Below, piece by piece: positions 25,501 through 32,753 of a stretch of 37,023 bases of DNA. Each line of letters begins with the position of its first letter. Positions within the stretch are counted from its first letter, which is position 1. The notes under the pieces were generated by a model. It did no database searches, was not told where the DNA came from, and worked only from the letters and a program-made list of their open reading frames with translations. This DNA comes from Pseudomonadota bacterium (lineage in GTDB: Bacteria > Pseudomonadota > Alphaproteobacteria > Caulobacterales > Caulobacteraceae): positions 1-37,023 of the forward strand of contig JAKAZA010000023.1 in the NCBI GenBank assembly GCA_021816155.1, in the 5' to 3' direction. A program made the translations under genes and the position numbers.

Positions 25501-25708
25501 GCTGGGCGCCGGCACCGGCTCGGAGTTCCGCCAGCCGCTCGGCTGGGCCATTATCGGCGGCCTGGCGGTGTCGCAGGTGCTGACCCTGTTCACGACGCCT
25601 GTGATCTACATCTACCTCGACCGTATCCGCCGACGCATCGAGCCGGAGTCTCCCGAGGCCGAGTACGGCGATGAGGGCGGCGCCCCGGCGCCGCTGCCGG
25701 CGCGCTAG
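22550..25708 (+). CDS. RND multidrug efflux permease (MdtB/MdtC/AcrB-like)
   Basis: A 1052-residue proton-driven inner-membrane transporter with the expected 12 membrane helices and two large periplasmic loops. The start 'MNISEPFIRRPIATSL' is typical of the MdtBC branch. Proton-relay residues are present: D412 and D413 in helix 4 (GFVVDDAIVMVE, equal to AcrB D407/D408) and K934 in helix 10 (GIVKKNGIMIVD, equal to AcrB K940). 'GFFPQQDTGF' marks the second half. The start is a GTG coupled to the adaptor stop. Drug range cannot be predicted. The C-terminus ends in an Asp/Glu/Pro-rich tail, and the gene meets the phosphoesterase tail to tail with a 7-base gap. Confidence 0.97.
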   Translation: MNISEPFIRRPIATSLISAAFLVFGIVAFINLPVAALPEVDFPTIQVSASLPGASPETTASNIAQPLERQFSQIPGVTEMTSVSSLGSTSITVQFELSRNIDGAEEDIQTAINAASAQLPTNLPSAPTIRKVNPADAPIMILALTSQTLPLATVDDYAENILSQQISRIDGVGQVVVGGQQKPAVRIQIDPRKVAALGLQLDTIRATLANETVNLPKGNINGPLRNFNVYANDQILDAGPWKKLVVGYQNGAPITLDAIGTVEQSVENNQVGAWEFTGPANKDPSLTTGPAVLLVIFKEPGANVIATVDRINKALPTLKADIPPAINVGLLADRTQTIRASVLDVEITLLITVVLVMVVIFLFLRDVRATLIPSAIIPVCLLSTCAVMLAAGFSLDNLSLMAMTIAVGFVVDDAIVMVEVIWKRIEQGMKPFEAAIAGAGEIAFTILTISISLVAVFTPLVFMGGVVGRLMREFALTLSSAVLVSIAMSLTLTPMLAGKFLREPEPPKHAFTRALERGFAALERSYARGLDVVLRHMRLTFAVFLATMVLAVVLYATVPTGFFPQQDTGFIQGIVLTSQDTSFARMSKKIQEVAKVITSDPDVDSVGLYLGGGSPNQANLNIHLKPRDDGRTASATDIINRLRPKFNKDLVGVRPLLQAAQDIRVGGRLGQAQYQYTLSDPDLTELDVWGPKLVAALQQIPQLVDVSSDQQSEGAAVDLTIDRAAAARFGITPAAIDAAIYDVIGQHQIAQYFTQVNSYHVVLEGPPALQASTGMFNTIFVVSPLTGKGVPLSLFVHANPNATSSLTISHQSEFPATTISFNLAPGASLGQATQLIEQVRDRLGAPVTLQGSFQGTAEAFQESLSSEPILIAAALLAVYIILGILYESYIHPITILSTLPSAGVGALVALVLAGQDLNVIGIIAIILLIGIVKKNGIMIVDVALRLEREHHMSATEAVREASHQRLRPILMTTACALLGGVPMVLGAGTGSEFRQPLGWAIIGGLAVSQVLTLFTTPVIYIYLDRIRRRIEPESPEAEYGDEGGAPAPLPAR

Positions 25709-25715
25709 CTGAACG

Positions 25716-28550
25716 TCAGTCGCAGCCCGTGACGCCCGCCGCCGCCAGCAGCGCTGCGCGGTTGCGCGAGAGGTCGCGGCCGCCGCGGCGGGCCGGATAA
25801 GGTGCGGCGCCCTTCAGCCCGCGCCAGAGCGCGTGGTTGTAGCGGGCGACATCGAGGTGATCTTCCCGGCTGAAGTCCTGGCCGGCCATCACCGCAGCCC
25901 AATATCGCGACGACCTCGACGGCGGCGCGGGGCATCTGGCCTTGGCCTCGGTGGGCGCCGGCAACGGCAACCGGGTCGTGCGCAGCACCGCCGGCGCCTG
26001 GGCGGTGAAGGTCCAATTCGGCGGCTGGCTCGTGTCGAACACGTCGGCCATCGGCGCGGCCAGAGCGTCGTTGAGGCCCATCGGGCCGATGCCGAGCACG
26101 TCCTCGATCGTCTTCAGCATGTTCACGGTCGTGTAGCGCTTGGAGACCACCGCGGCGCGGCGCACGTAGGGGCCGACCACGAAGGCGATCGAGCGGTGCG
26201 CGTCGACGTGGTCGGGGCCGTCCTGGGCGTCGTCCTCGACGATGAAGACGAGCGTGTCCTTCGCGAAGGGGCTCGCGGCCAGCTTCTGCAGCACCAGCCC
26301 GACCGCGTAGTCGTTGTCCGCCACCTCGGTCTCCACAGTGTTGACGCCGTCGAGGGCCTGAGCGAACGAGCCGGTGTGGTCGTGCGCCAAGCGCAGCAAG
26401 GTGAGCTGCGGCAGCGTTCCCTTGGCGACGTAGGCGTCGAACTCGCGCTTCCACTCCTGCACCCGCCAATAGTCGGCGAGCGCCTGGTTGAAGCCCCAGA
26501 AGTAGGGGTCTGTCACCGGCCGCAGCTCAGCCTTGGTGGTGTAGAAGACCTTGTGGCCCGTCTTCCAGGGCTCGCGCTCCAGCGGAATCTGGTAGCGGCC
26601 CGTACGTGGCGAATAGCGGACGAGATCGCCGTAGAAGCCGTAGTTGCGCAAGGTGAGCCCGGCCCGCAGCGCCGCGTCCCAGAGGTACCCGCGCCCCGCC
26701 TCGTCGTCGGGTCCGTCGGGCGCGGCGACGTCGCGGGCGCCTGGAAGCACGTTGGGATCGGCCGGCGAGAGCGGATTGGCTGCCTGCCGTTCGGCGGAGG
26801 TGGCGTAGCCTACGTTGATCTGCCGGTTCGCCCCTTCCTGATCGTATTGCAGGCCGCGGTCGGCGTAGTTCACCGGCGCCTCGCGCTCGGTGAAGTCGTT
26901 CGTGCGCGCCGCGGTCGACCAGTCCCAGCCGGTGTTGCTGCTCTCGCCGGAATCGAAGAACGCGTCGAGGTCGACGAACTGGCGCGCGATGTTGTGCTGG
27001 TTGGGGGTCGTCGCGCGGCCGAAGAGCGCCAGGCGCGGGTCGCCGTCGCCCTCCTCCAGGTCGCCCAGCACCTGATCGTAGGTGCGGTTCTCCTTGATGA
27101 TGTAGATCACGTGCCGGATGTGGGCGCGCAGGAACGCCATCGTCGCAGCGCCCTCACCGGCGTGGCTGAGCCCGGCGTAGCGGTTGTTGGCGTCCACCTG
27201 CCGGGTCGCCAGTGCCAGCGCCGCGGGCGAGAGGGGTCCAAGCGTCAGGAACCCCGCCTTCTCGCGCTGCCAGACGTACTCGTTCGTCGCATGGCAGGCG
27301 TCGTCGTGGTGCGGACCGATCCCGAGGTTGACGCGGCAGTTGTCGGGGACCGGCCCGGTGTTGCTCTTGCCGTTGACCACGTAGACTTGGCGGCCGTCAG
27401 GCTGCGCCGCGACCGCGGTCGGATACCAGCCTGTCGGGACCAGGCCGACCACGCGCGAGCCCCCCGGCCGGCTCGAAAGCCTCACCTCGGCCACATCGTT
27501 GGCGCCGCCGTTGGAGACGTAGAGCGTGCGCCCGTCGGCGGTCACGGCGACCCCGTCGGTTCCCGCGCCGCCAAGGCGCAGCAGCGAGCGTGGCGTCCCC
27601 GCCGCCGCAGCCGAATGGAGCTCCTCGACCAGCCGGTCGGCGCGCATATCGACCACCGCCACGCGATCGGCGTTGTCTTCGGCCGCATAGAGTCTGGCTC
27701 CGTGCGCCGCGAACGCCACCGGCTGGCCCAGGGTGCGGATCCGCGTCCGAACCGTCATCACGCCGTTCACCGCGACGTCGAGCCCGATGAGTTCGCGGTC
27801 TCGCTCGCTGGCGACCCATGCGCGGCTCGGCGAGGCCCAGATCACCGCGCGCGGAAAGCTGCCGCCGGGCGTCCCCGCCTTCGCCGGATCGATCACGCCC
27901 GGCCGAAGGTCCTGCTCGCGGATGGCGCCGGTCGCGAGGTCGATCAGACTCACCGAGTCGTTCTGGAAGTTGGCGACCAGCAGCCGGGCGCCGTCGGGGC
28001 TCACGGCCAGCGCGCCCGCACAGGGCGACACCGCCAGCCCGACCCCCGCGCTGTGGCCGAGCTTGAACGTCCGAGCCGCCGCGAAGTCGCCGCCGGCGCC
28101 ACGCGCGAACTCGTAGACGATGTCGTCCACACCGCCGGAGACGTAGAACTGCTGGCCCGACGGCGCCCAGGCAAGGCCGAGGAACGTGTTCCTGACCGGG
28201 ATGGCCTGCATCTGCACGGGCGTCGGGCCGGAGACGTCGAAGACGAATACGTACTCGTTGGACATGGCCGGGATCGGTTTGCCGTCGCGCCCGAAGACCA
28301 GGTTGAAGCCGCTGGTCAGGATGAGCAGCGTCTTGGCGTCCGGCGACAGCGCAACCGCCGTCGCCTGGCCGGCCGTGTAGTTCGGGTCTCCCGCCAGGCG
28401 AGGGTTCAGCGGCTGGAAGATCGCACCGGGGGCCTCAGTCGGCGTGATGAACTGCCCCGTCGGCGTGAACTCGGGCGTTGCCGCCCTCGCCGCGCCCGCC
28501 AGCGCGCCCGCTGCCGCCGCAGCCGTCAAGATGAGCCAGCCCCGCATCAT
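25716..28550 (-). CDS. Secreted beta-propeller plus phosphoesterase-domain protein
   Basis: A 944-residue exported protein. A Sec signal peptide (hydrophobic 'LILTAAAAAGALAGAARA', cleavage after ARA) is followed by a YVTN/YncE-type beta-propeller (about 45-400, repeats such as 'LAVSPDGARLLVANFQNDSVSLID' and 'VAVTADGRTLYVSNGGANDVAEV'). A PF04185-like phosphoesterase domain follows (about 480-850) with 'HVIYIIKENRTYDQVLGD', 'LRLAHDHTGSF', 'FIVEDDAQDGPDHVDAHRS' and 'YTTVNMLKTIEDVLG'. Metal ligands probably lie in the EDDAQDGPDHVDAHR stretch. The double ATG (28545-28550) follows GGGGAGA, favouring the upstream codon. It diverges from the GT2 gene. The substrate, probably a phosphodiester or phospholipid, is unknown. 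Confidence 0.92.
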   Translation of the reverse strand: MMRGWLILTAAAAAGALAGAARAATPEFTPTGQFITPTEAPGAIFQPLNPRLAGDPNYTAGQATAVALSPDAKTLLILTSGFNLVFGRDGKPIPAMSNEYVFVFDVSGPTPVQMQAIPVRNTFLGLAWAPSGQQFYVSGGVDDIVYEFARGAGGDFAAARTFKLGHSAGVGLAVSPCAGALAVSPDGARLLVANFQNDSVSLIDLATGAIREQDLRPGVIDPAKAGTPGGSFPRAVIWASPSRAWVASERDRELIGLDVAVNGVMTVRTRIRTLGQPVAFAAHGARLYAAEDNADRVAVVDMRADRLVEELHSAAAAGTPRSLLRLGGAGTDGVAVTADGRTLYVSNGGANDVAEVRLSSRPGGSRVVGLVPTGWYPTAVAAQPDGRQVYVVNGKSNTGPVPDNCRVNLGIGPHHDDACHATNEYVWQREKAGFLTLGPLSPAALALATRQVDANNRYAGLSHAGEGAATMAFLRAHIRHVIYIIKENRTYDQVLGDLEEGDGDPRLALFGRATTPNQHNIARQFVDLDAFFDSGESSNTGWDWSTAARTNDFTEREAPVNYADRGLQYDQEGANRQINVGYATSAERQAANPLSPADPNVLPGARDVAAPDGPDDEAGRGYLWDAALRAGLTLRNYGFYGDLVRYSPRTGRYQIPLEREPWKTGHKVFYTTKAELRPVTDPYFWGFNQALADYWRVQEWKREFDAYVAKGTLPQLTLLRLAHDHTGSFAQALDGVNTVETEVADNDYAVGLVLQKLAASPFAKDTLVFIVEDDAQDGPDHVDAHRSIAFVVGPYVRRAAVVSKRYTTVNMLKTIEDVLGIGPMGLNDALAAPMADVFDTSQPPNWTFTAQAPAVLRTTRLPLPAPTEAKARCPAPPSRSSRYWAAVMAGQDFSREDHLDVARYNHALWRGLKGAAPYPARRGGRDLSRNRAALLAAAGVTGCD

Positions 28551-28578
28551 CCGATCTCCCCTCAAAGCCGCCCCGTCC

Positions 28579-28620
28579 CCTGTTTGAACAGGTTTCGCGA
28601 CGTTCTTGCGTCAGTTTCGC
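28579..28620. promoter_or_regulatory. Palindrome and spaced heptamer direct repeat in divergent gap
   Basis: The 152-base gap between the phosphoesterase and the GT2 gene holds a perfect dyad CCTGTT-TG-AACAGG (28579-28592). Two copies of GTTTCGC (28592-28598 and 28614-28620) follow exactly 22 bases apart, two helical turns. The layout suggests protein binding near the phosphoesterase promoter, 29 bases upstream of its start. It does not fit the alphaproteobacterial LexA site or a Pho box. Confidence 0.45.
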
Positions 28621-28702
28621 CACCCGTCCATCACGCAGCGGCGACATGGAGCGGAGAAGTGTGTTTCGGCGGCGCGGCCAACGCGGGTAAAGAGAGCGCG
28701 CG

Positions 28703-29839
28703 ATGAGCGAGCCCGCCCTGGCCGATGACATGACAGCGAGCCGCGCGCGGCCGCAGCCGGCCGCGTCCGGGTGCGAGCTCACCGTCGTGGCGCCCACATT
28801 CAACGAGCGCGCCAATGTCGCGAGGCTGGTGGAGAAGCTGGACGCCGCGCTGGATGGTGTCGGATGGGAGCTGATCGTCGTCGACGACGACTCGCCCGAC
28901 GGGACGGCTGCGGCGGTAAAGGACATAGCGGCCGTCGACCGGCGCGTGCGCTGCCTGCGCCGTGTCGGGCGGCGTGGTCTCGCCGGCGCTGTGATCGAAG
29001 GCGCGCTGGCGAGCGCCTCGCCGTTCGTCGCCGTGATCGACGCCGACATGCAGCATGACGAGACGCTGCTGCCGCAGATGCTCAACACGCTGCGCGGTGG
29101 CGACGTCGACCTCGTGGTCGGCAGCCGCTACCTCGAGGCGGCGGGGCTCGAGAAGGGCCTGTCGCCAATCCGCAAGCTAGGCAGCCAGGCAGCTACGGCG
29201 CTGGCCAGGAAGGCGCTGAAGGCCGAGGTCTCCGACCCTGTCAGCGGCTTCTTCATGATCCGCCGCGAATGCGTCGATCGCGTCGCAGCCAAGCTGCAGC
29301 CATCGGGCTTCAAGATCCTGTTCGACATCATCGCCTCGCAGGACCAGCCGCTGCGCGTGAGGGAGCTGCCCTACGCGTTCCAGGCGCGCGAAGCCGGCGA
29401 GAGCAAGATGGGCGGGCGGGTGGCGCTGGAATACCTCGGCCTCGTGCTCGCGAAGCTCTCGGGCGACCTGATCTCACCGCGCATGGTGTTCTTCGGCCTC
29501 GTCGGCGCGAGCGGTCTCGTCGTGCACATGGTCGCGCTCTGGGCCGTTCAGGCGGCGCTGCCGTTCGCCTGGGCGCAGGGCCTGGCGGCGGTCACGGCGA
29601 TGACCTCCAACTACGTCGTCAACAACCTCGTCACCTATCGCGACCGGCGCCTAAAGGGCTGGCGGCTGCTGACGGGCTACCTCCGGTTCTGCCTGCTCTG
29701 CTCGGTCGGGCTGGCGGCCAACGTGGCGGTCGGCGCCGAGCTGCATGCGCACGGCGTCGCCTGGCCCCTCGCCGGCCTTGCCGGCGCGGCCTGCGGCGCC
29801 GTCTGGAACTATGTCAGCACGTACCTTGGCGTCTGGTAG
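28703..29839 (+). CDS. GT2 polyprenol-phosphate glycosyltransferase with GtrA membrane domain
   Basis: A 378-residue fusion. Residues about 25-240 form a dolichol-phosphate-mannose-synthase-like GT2 domain: VVAPTFNERANV, VVDDDSPDGT (D61-D63), the metal site VIDADMQHDE (D113/D115), 'VVGSRYLE', 'DPVSGFFMIRR' and 'REAGESKMGG'. Residues about 250-375 form a four-helix GtrA domain ('FFGLVGASGLVVHM', 'TAMTSNYVVNNLVTYRDR'). Such proteins transfer a sugar from GDP- or UDP-sugar to undecaprenyl phosphate and may help flip it. The ATG follows AAAGAGAG. The next gene starts inside its end (29-base overlap), so the lipid-linked sugar probably feeds the GT39 enzyme. Confidence 0.93.
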   Translation: MSEPALADDMTASRARPQPAASGCELTVVAPTFNERANVARLVEKLDAALDGVGWELIVVDDDSPDGTAAAVKDIAAVDRRVRCLRRVGRRGLAGAVIEGALASASPFVAVIDADMQHDETLLPQMLNTLRGGDVDLVVGSRYLEAAGLEKGLSPIRKLGSQAATALARKALKAEVSDPVSGFFMIRRECVDRVAAKLQPSGFKILFDIIASQDQPLRVRELPYAFQAREAGESKMGGRVALEYLGLVLAKLSGDLISPRMVFFGLVGASGLVVHMVALWAVQAALPFAWAQGLAAVTAMTSNYVVNNLVTYRDRRLKGWRLLTGYLRFCLLCSVGLAANVAVGAELHAHGVAWPLAGLAGAACGAVWNYVSTYLGVW

Positions 29840-31340
29840 CGCCAACACCGCGCGGTTGAAGATCACGCCAGCCGTCGCGCTGGGCTTGTTGATCGCCGCG
29901 ACCCTGGCGGCGCGCCTGTTCGTCGGCGCGCTGGCGCCGCTCAGCGAGGACGAGGCCTACTACCGCCTGTGGTCGCTGAAGCCGGCGTTCGGCTACTTCG
30001 ATCACCCGCCGATGATCGCCTGGTGGCTGTGGCTCGGCCGGCAGATCGCGGGTGACACGCCGCTCGGCGTGCGCCTGATGCCGGCGCTCGGCGCAGCGGC
30101 GACGACGGCGCTGATCTTCGACCTCGCGGGCCTGGTCGGGGTCTCGGAGCGCGCGGCCTTGCGCGCGGCGCTCTGGTTCAACGCCACGCTGCTGATCGGT
30201 CTGGGCGGCGAGCTGGCGGTGCCGGACGGGCCGACCGCGCTGTTCTGGACCGCCGCGCTCTGCTGCGCGTTCCGCGCCGCTCGCGGCCATCGAGCCTGGT
30301 GGCTCGCGGCAGGGGCCGCGGCCGGACTCGCCTGCCTCTCCAAGTACTCGGCGCTCTTCCTGGCGCCCGGGATCGTGCTCTGGCTTGCGCTGCACCGCGA
30401 CGGCCGCCGCGCGCTCGGCACGCCATGGCCGTGGCTGGCCGCCGTGGTCGCCGTTGCGATCTTCGTCCCCAACGTCGTCTGGAACGCCCAGCATCACTGG
30501 GTGACGTTCCAGAAGCAGTTCGGGCGTGTCGCCGGCCACGATTTCGCACCGCGCTACCTGCTGAAGCTAATCTTCGACCAGTTCGTGCTGCTCAACCCTG
30601 CGATCGCCATCTTCCTCGGTCTGGCGATCGTGCGCCGGACCGCCTGGCCGATGCTCGCCGTCGCTGCGCCGTTCGCGGGGTACCTCGTCGTCCATTCCCT
30701 GCACGATGCCGTTCAGGGCCAGTGGCCAGCGCCGCTCTATCCGATGCTCGTCATCGCCGCCGCCGCCGCCGCGGAAGGGGCGAGCGGGTGGCGCGGCGGC
30801 CTGCGCGCGTTCGCGCCGTGGCTGGGCTTCGGGCTCTGCGCGGCCGTGTTCGCCTTCGCGCTCGCCCCGCTCGACGGCGTGCTGCCGTTCCGCGACCCCG
30901 CCGCCGCCTATCGCGGCTGGCCCGCGTTCTACGCGGGGGTCGAGCGCGAGCGGGCGGCCGCGGGCGCCGCCTGGGTCGGCGCGACGACCTACGGCCTCGA
31001 CGCCGAACTCGCCTTTTCGCCCGCCATCAAGGCGCCGGTCACCGAGATCTACGAGCGCGCGCGCTTCAGCTTCGAGACCCCCGCCGAGCGGGCGGACTTC
31101 ACGCGGCCCGGCCTCGTCGTCTCGGCTCCGAGGTCGCCGGCGCTGGCGTCGATCGACAGCTGCTTCGGCGAGGTCCGGCAGCTGCCCGATCTGGTGCGCG
31201 GCCGCGGGACCAGCGCGACCGTCTACACCGTCTACCTGGTCGGCCAGCCGAAATACGAAATGGAGGACGCCGGCTGCTACCGGCCAGATCTGCCGAATTT
31301 CGTCTCCAACCAGGCCGGGACCCGCTCGACGAGACCGTAG
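29811..31340 (+). CDS. GT39 (ArnT/PMT-like) membrane glycosyltransferase
   Basis: A 509-residue multi-spanning GT-C enzyme that uses a polyprenyl-phosphate sugar to glycosylate a lipid or protein on the periplasmic side. The first periplasmic loop has the diagnostic acidic pair in LSEDEAYYRLWS (D47, E48) and YFDHPPMIAWW (62-72). About ten hydrophobic helices follow, then a C-terminal periplasmic part of about 120 residues. I chose the ATG at 29811 (MSARTLASGSANTARLK); a frame open further upstream is inside the GT2 gene. Its end overlaps the convergent Mur-ligase gene by 64 bases. Acceptor unknown: lipid A, LPS core or a surface protein are candidates. Confidence 0.92.
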   Translation: MSARTLASGSANTARLKITPAVALGLLIAATLAARLFVGALAPLSEDEAYYRLWSLKPAFGYFDHPPMIAWWLWLGRQIAGDTPLGVRLMPALGAAATTALIFDLAGLVGVSERAALRAALWFNATLLIGLGGELAVPDGPTALFWTAALCCAFRAARGHRAWWLAAGAAAGLACLSKYSALFLAPGIVLWLALHRDGRRALGTPWPWLAAVVAVAIFVPNVVWNAQHHWVTFQKQFGRVAGHDFAPRYLLKLIFDQFVLLNPAIAIFLGLAIVRRTAWPMLAVAAPFAGYLVVHSLHDAVQGQWPAPLYPMLVIAAAAAAEGASGWRGGLRAFAPWLGFGLCAAVFAFALAPLDGVLPFRDPAAAYRGWPAFYAGVERERAAAGAAWVGATTYGLDAELAFSPAIKAPVTEIYERARFSFETPAERADFTRPGLVVSAPRSPALASIDSCFGEVRQLPDLVRGRGTSATVYTVYLVGQPKYEMEDAGCYRPDLPNFVSNQAGTRSTRP

Positions 31341-32686
31341 AGCGGCCCGGAGGAAAGCAGCAGCACCACCTCGTCGCCCTGCAACCTGCGCTCCAGTTCG
31401 GCCATCGCCGCGTCCGCGCTCGCCGCCGCGTTGGCCGCCACGCCGGCCGCGCCGACGCGCGCCACGATCTCGGCGAGGCTCAGCTGACGGTGGGTGATCG
31501 CCCCGTGCGCCGGCGGCGGCAGAACCAGCACTTCGGCGACGCCCTCGAACACGGTGTCATACCAGGAGAGCGCCGCCTCGCTGCGCCAGCTGAACGTGTG
31601 CGGCTCGAACACCACCACGAGCCGCCGATGCGGGAAATGCAGCGCGATCGCCTCGATCGCCGAGCGCGCCTTCTCGTACGACGAGCCGAACCCTTCGTAG
31701 GCCGGCACGGCCGAAGCGCGAGTCTTCTTGTCGAGCCGCCGGGCGACGCCGCGGAATGCGCGCACGCCCGCCGCGAGCTGATCCGGCCGCAGCACGCCCC
31801 ACTCCAGGAGCAGCGCCGAGGCGCCCACGATGTTCTCGATGTTGTGCAGGCCGAGCAACTCGGTCTCCAGCGGCCAGGTCCGCCCGGCGGGCGTGCGCAG
31901 CGCGAAACGGGTGATCTCGCCGATCTCGACGTCCGTTGCGCTGTAGCCGGGCCCCTCGCCGAGGCCGTACCAGGTCACCGGGCGCCCCGCCGCGAGGCGG
32001 CGGATCGGCTCGTGGTCGCGCGACGCCACGACCAGCGCATCGGCGGGCAGCCTCGCGATCAGCTCGGCGAACGGCGCCTCGTAGGAGGCCATCGTCGGGA
32101 AGACGTTGAGGTGGTCGTGGACCAGCGAGCTCAGGAGCAGCAGCCGCGGATGATAAAGCAGGAACTTCGAGCGCCGGTTCTTGGCGTCCACCACGTACTC
32201 GTCGCCCTCCAGCAGCAGTTCCGGGTCCGCGCCGGCATGGCCGGTGGTCGGCAGGTCGAGGGGAACCGCGCCGATGAAGTAGCCCGGATCGCGCCCGGCG
32301 GCCCGCATCATCACCGCCAGCATCGCGGTCAGCGTCGACTTACCGAAGCTGCCGGCCACGACGCAGGTCTCGCGGGTGGCGGAGTATTCGCCCAGGTGTT
32401 CAGCGAAGCTCTGCCGCCGGACCCCTTTCGCCGCCAGCGCCGCCAACTCGGGGTTGTGCTCGAGGTCGAGCGCAGCGCTCGAGCCGACAATGGCGAGGTC
32501 GAGGTCGTCCGGAACGTGGCTCGCCTCGAAGCCGCGGAAGAAGGGAATGCCGAGCCGCTCCAGGTAGGTGCTGACCGGCGGATACACGTCCCCGTCGGAG
32601 CCAAGCACCTGATGGCCCTCCGACGCCATCAGCGACGCCAGCGCGCTCATCCCCGCTCCGGCGATTCCAAGGAAATAGACCTTCAT
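31277..32686 (-). CDS. mpl: Mpl-like Mur ligase (UDP-MurNAc:tripeptide ligase family) with altered motifs
   Basis: A 469-residue Mur ligase resembling Mpl, which attaches recycled L-Ala-gamma-D-Glu-meso-DAP to UDP-MurNAc. Family marks are the N-terminal 'FLGIAGAGMSALA' and 'LGSDGDVYPP', Walker loop GSFGKST (112-118), LEGDEYVVDAK then RRSKFLLYHP (171-180), 'LGLHNIENIVGAS' (about 278-290) and FRGVARRL (311-318). Deviations are notable: the Walker loop normally reads GTHGKTT, and the DDFAHHP/DDYGHHP motif is EGFGSSY (331-337), with both His replaced by Ser. FEPHTFSWRS (360-369) is closer to MurC. The fold and ATP site look intact, but the joined substrate may differ. No Shine-Dalgarno is evident. 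It lies 67 bases downstream of the PhyH gene on the same strand. Confidence 0.85.
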   Translation of the reverse strand: MKVYFLGIAGAGMSALASLMASEGHQVLGSDGDVYPPVSTYLERLGIPFFRGFEASHVPDDLDLAIVGSSAALDLEHNPELAALAAKGVRRQSFAEHLGEYSATRETCVVAGSFGKSTLTAMLAVMMRAAGRDPGYFIGAVPLDLPTTGHAGADPELLLEGDEYVVDAKNRRSKFLLYHPRLLLLSSLVHDHLNVFPTMASYEAPFAELIARLPADALVVASRDHEPIRRLAAGRPVTWYGLGEGPGYSATDVEIGEITRFALRTPAGRTWPLETELLGLHNIENIVGASALLLEWGVLRPDQLAAGVRAFRGVARRLDKKTRASAVPAYEGFGSSYEKARSAIEAIALHFPHRRLVVVFEPHTFSWRSEAALSWYDTVFEGVAEVLVLPPPAHGAITHRQLSLAEIVARVGAAGVAANAAASADAAMAELERRLQGDEVVLLLSSGPLYGLVERVPAWLETKFGRSGR

Positions 32687-32753
32687 GGCCGCGGGTTTAG
32701 GCGCTCGCTCGCACAGCGGGAAGCGGGACGTGCGCGCTGATCGGGCCGCGACG

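Noticed and set aside
28586-28606. LexA (GAAC-N7-GTTC) site upstream of the phosphoesterase
   Set aside because: A GAAC and a GTTC are present but separated by 12 bases instead of 7.
25833-28706. A 957-codon open frame on the + strand opposite the phosphoesterase gene
   Set aside because: It is antisense to a clearly conserved secreted protein, is Arg/Gly/Val/His-rich with no domain, and is the expected mirror of G/C-biased third positions. Similar long antisense frames at 1255-3075, 5005-7260 and 12777-15164 were rejected for the same reason.
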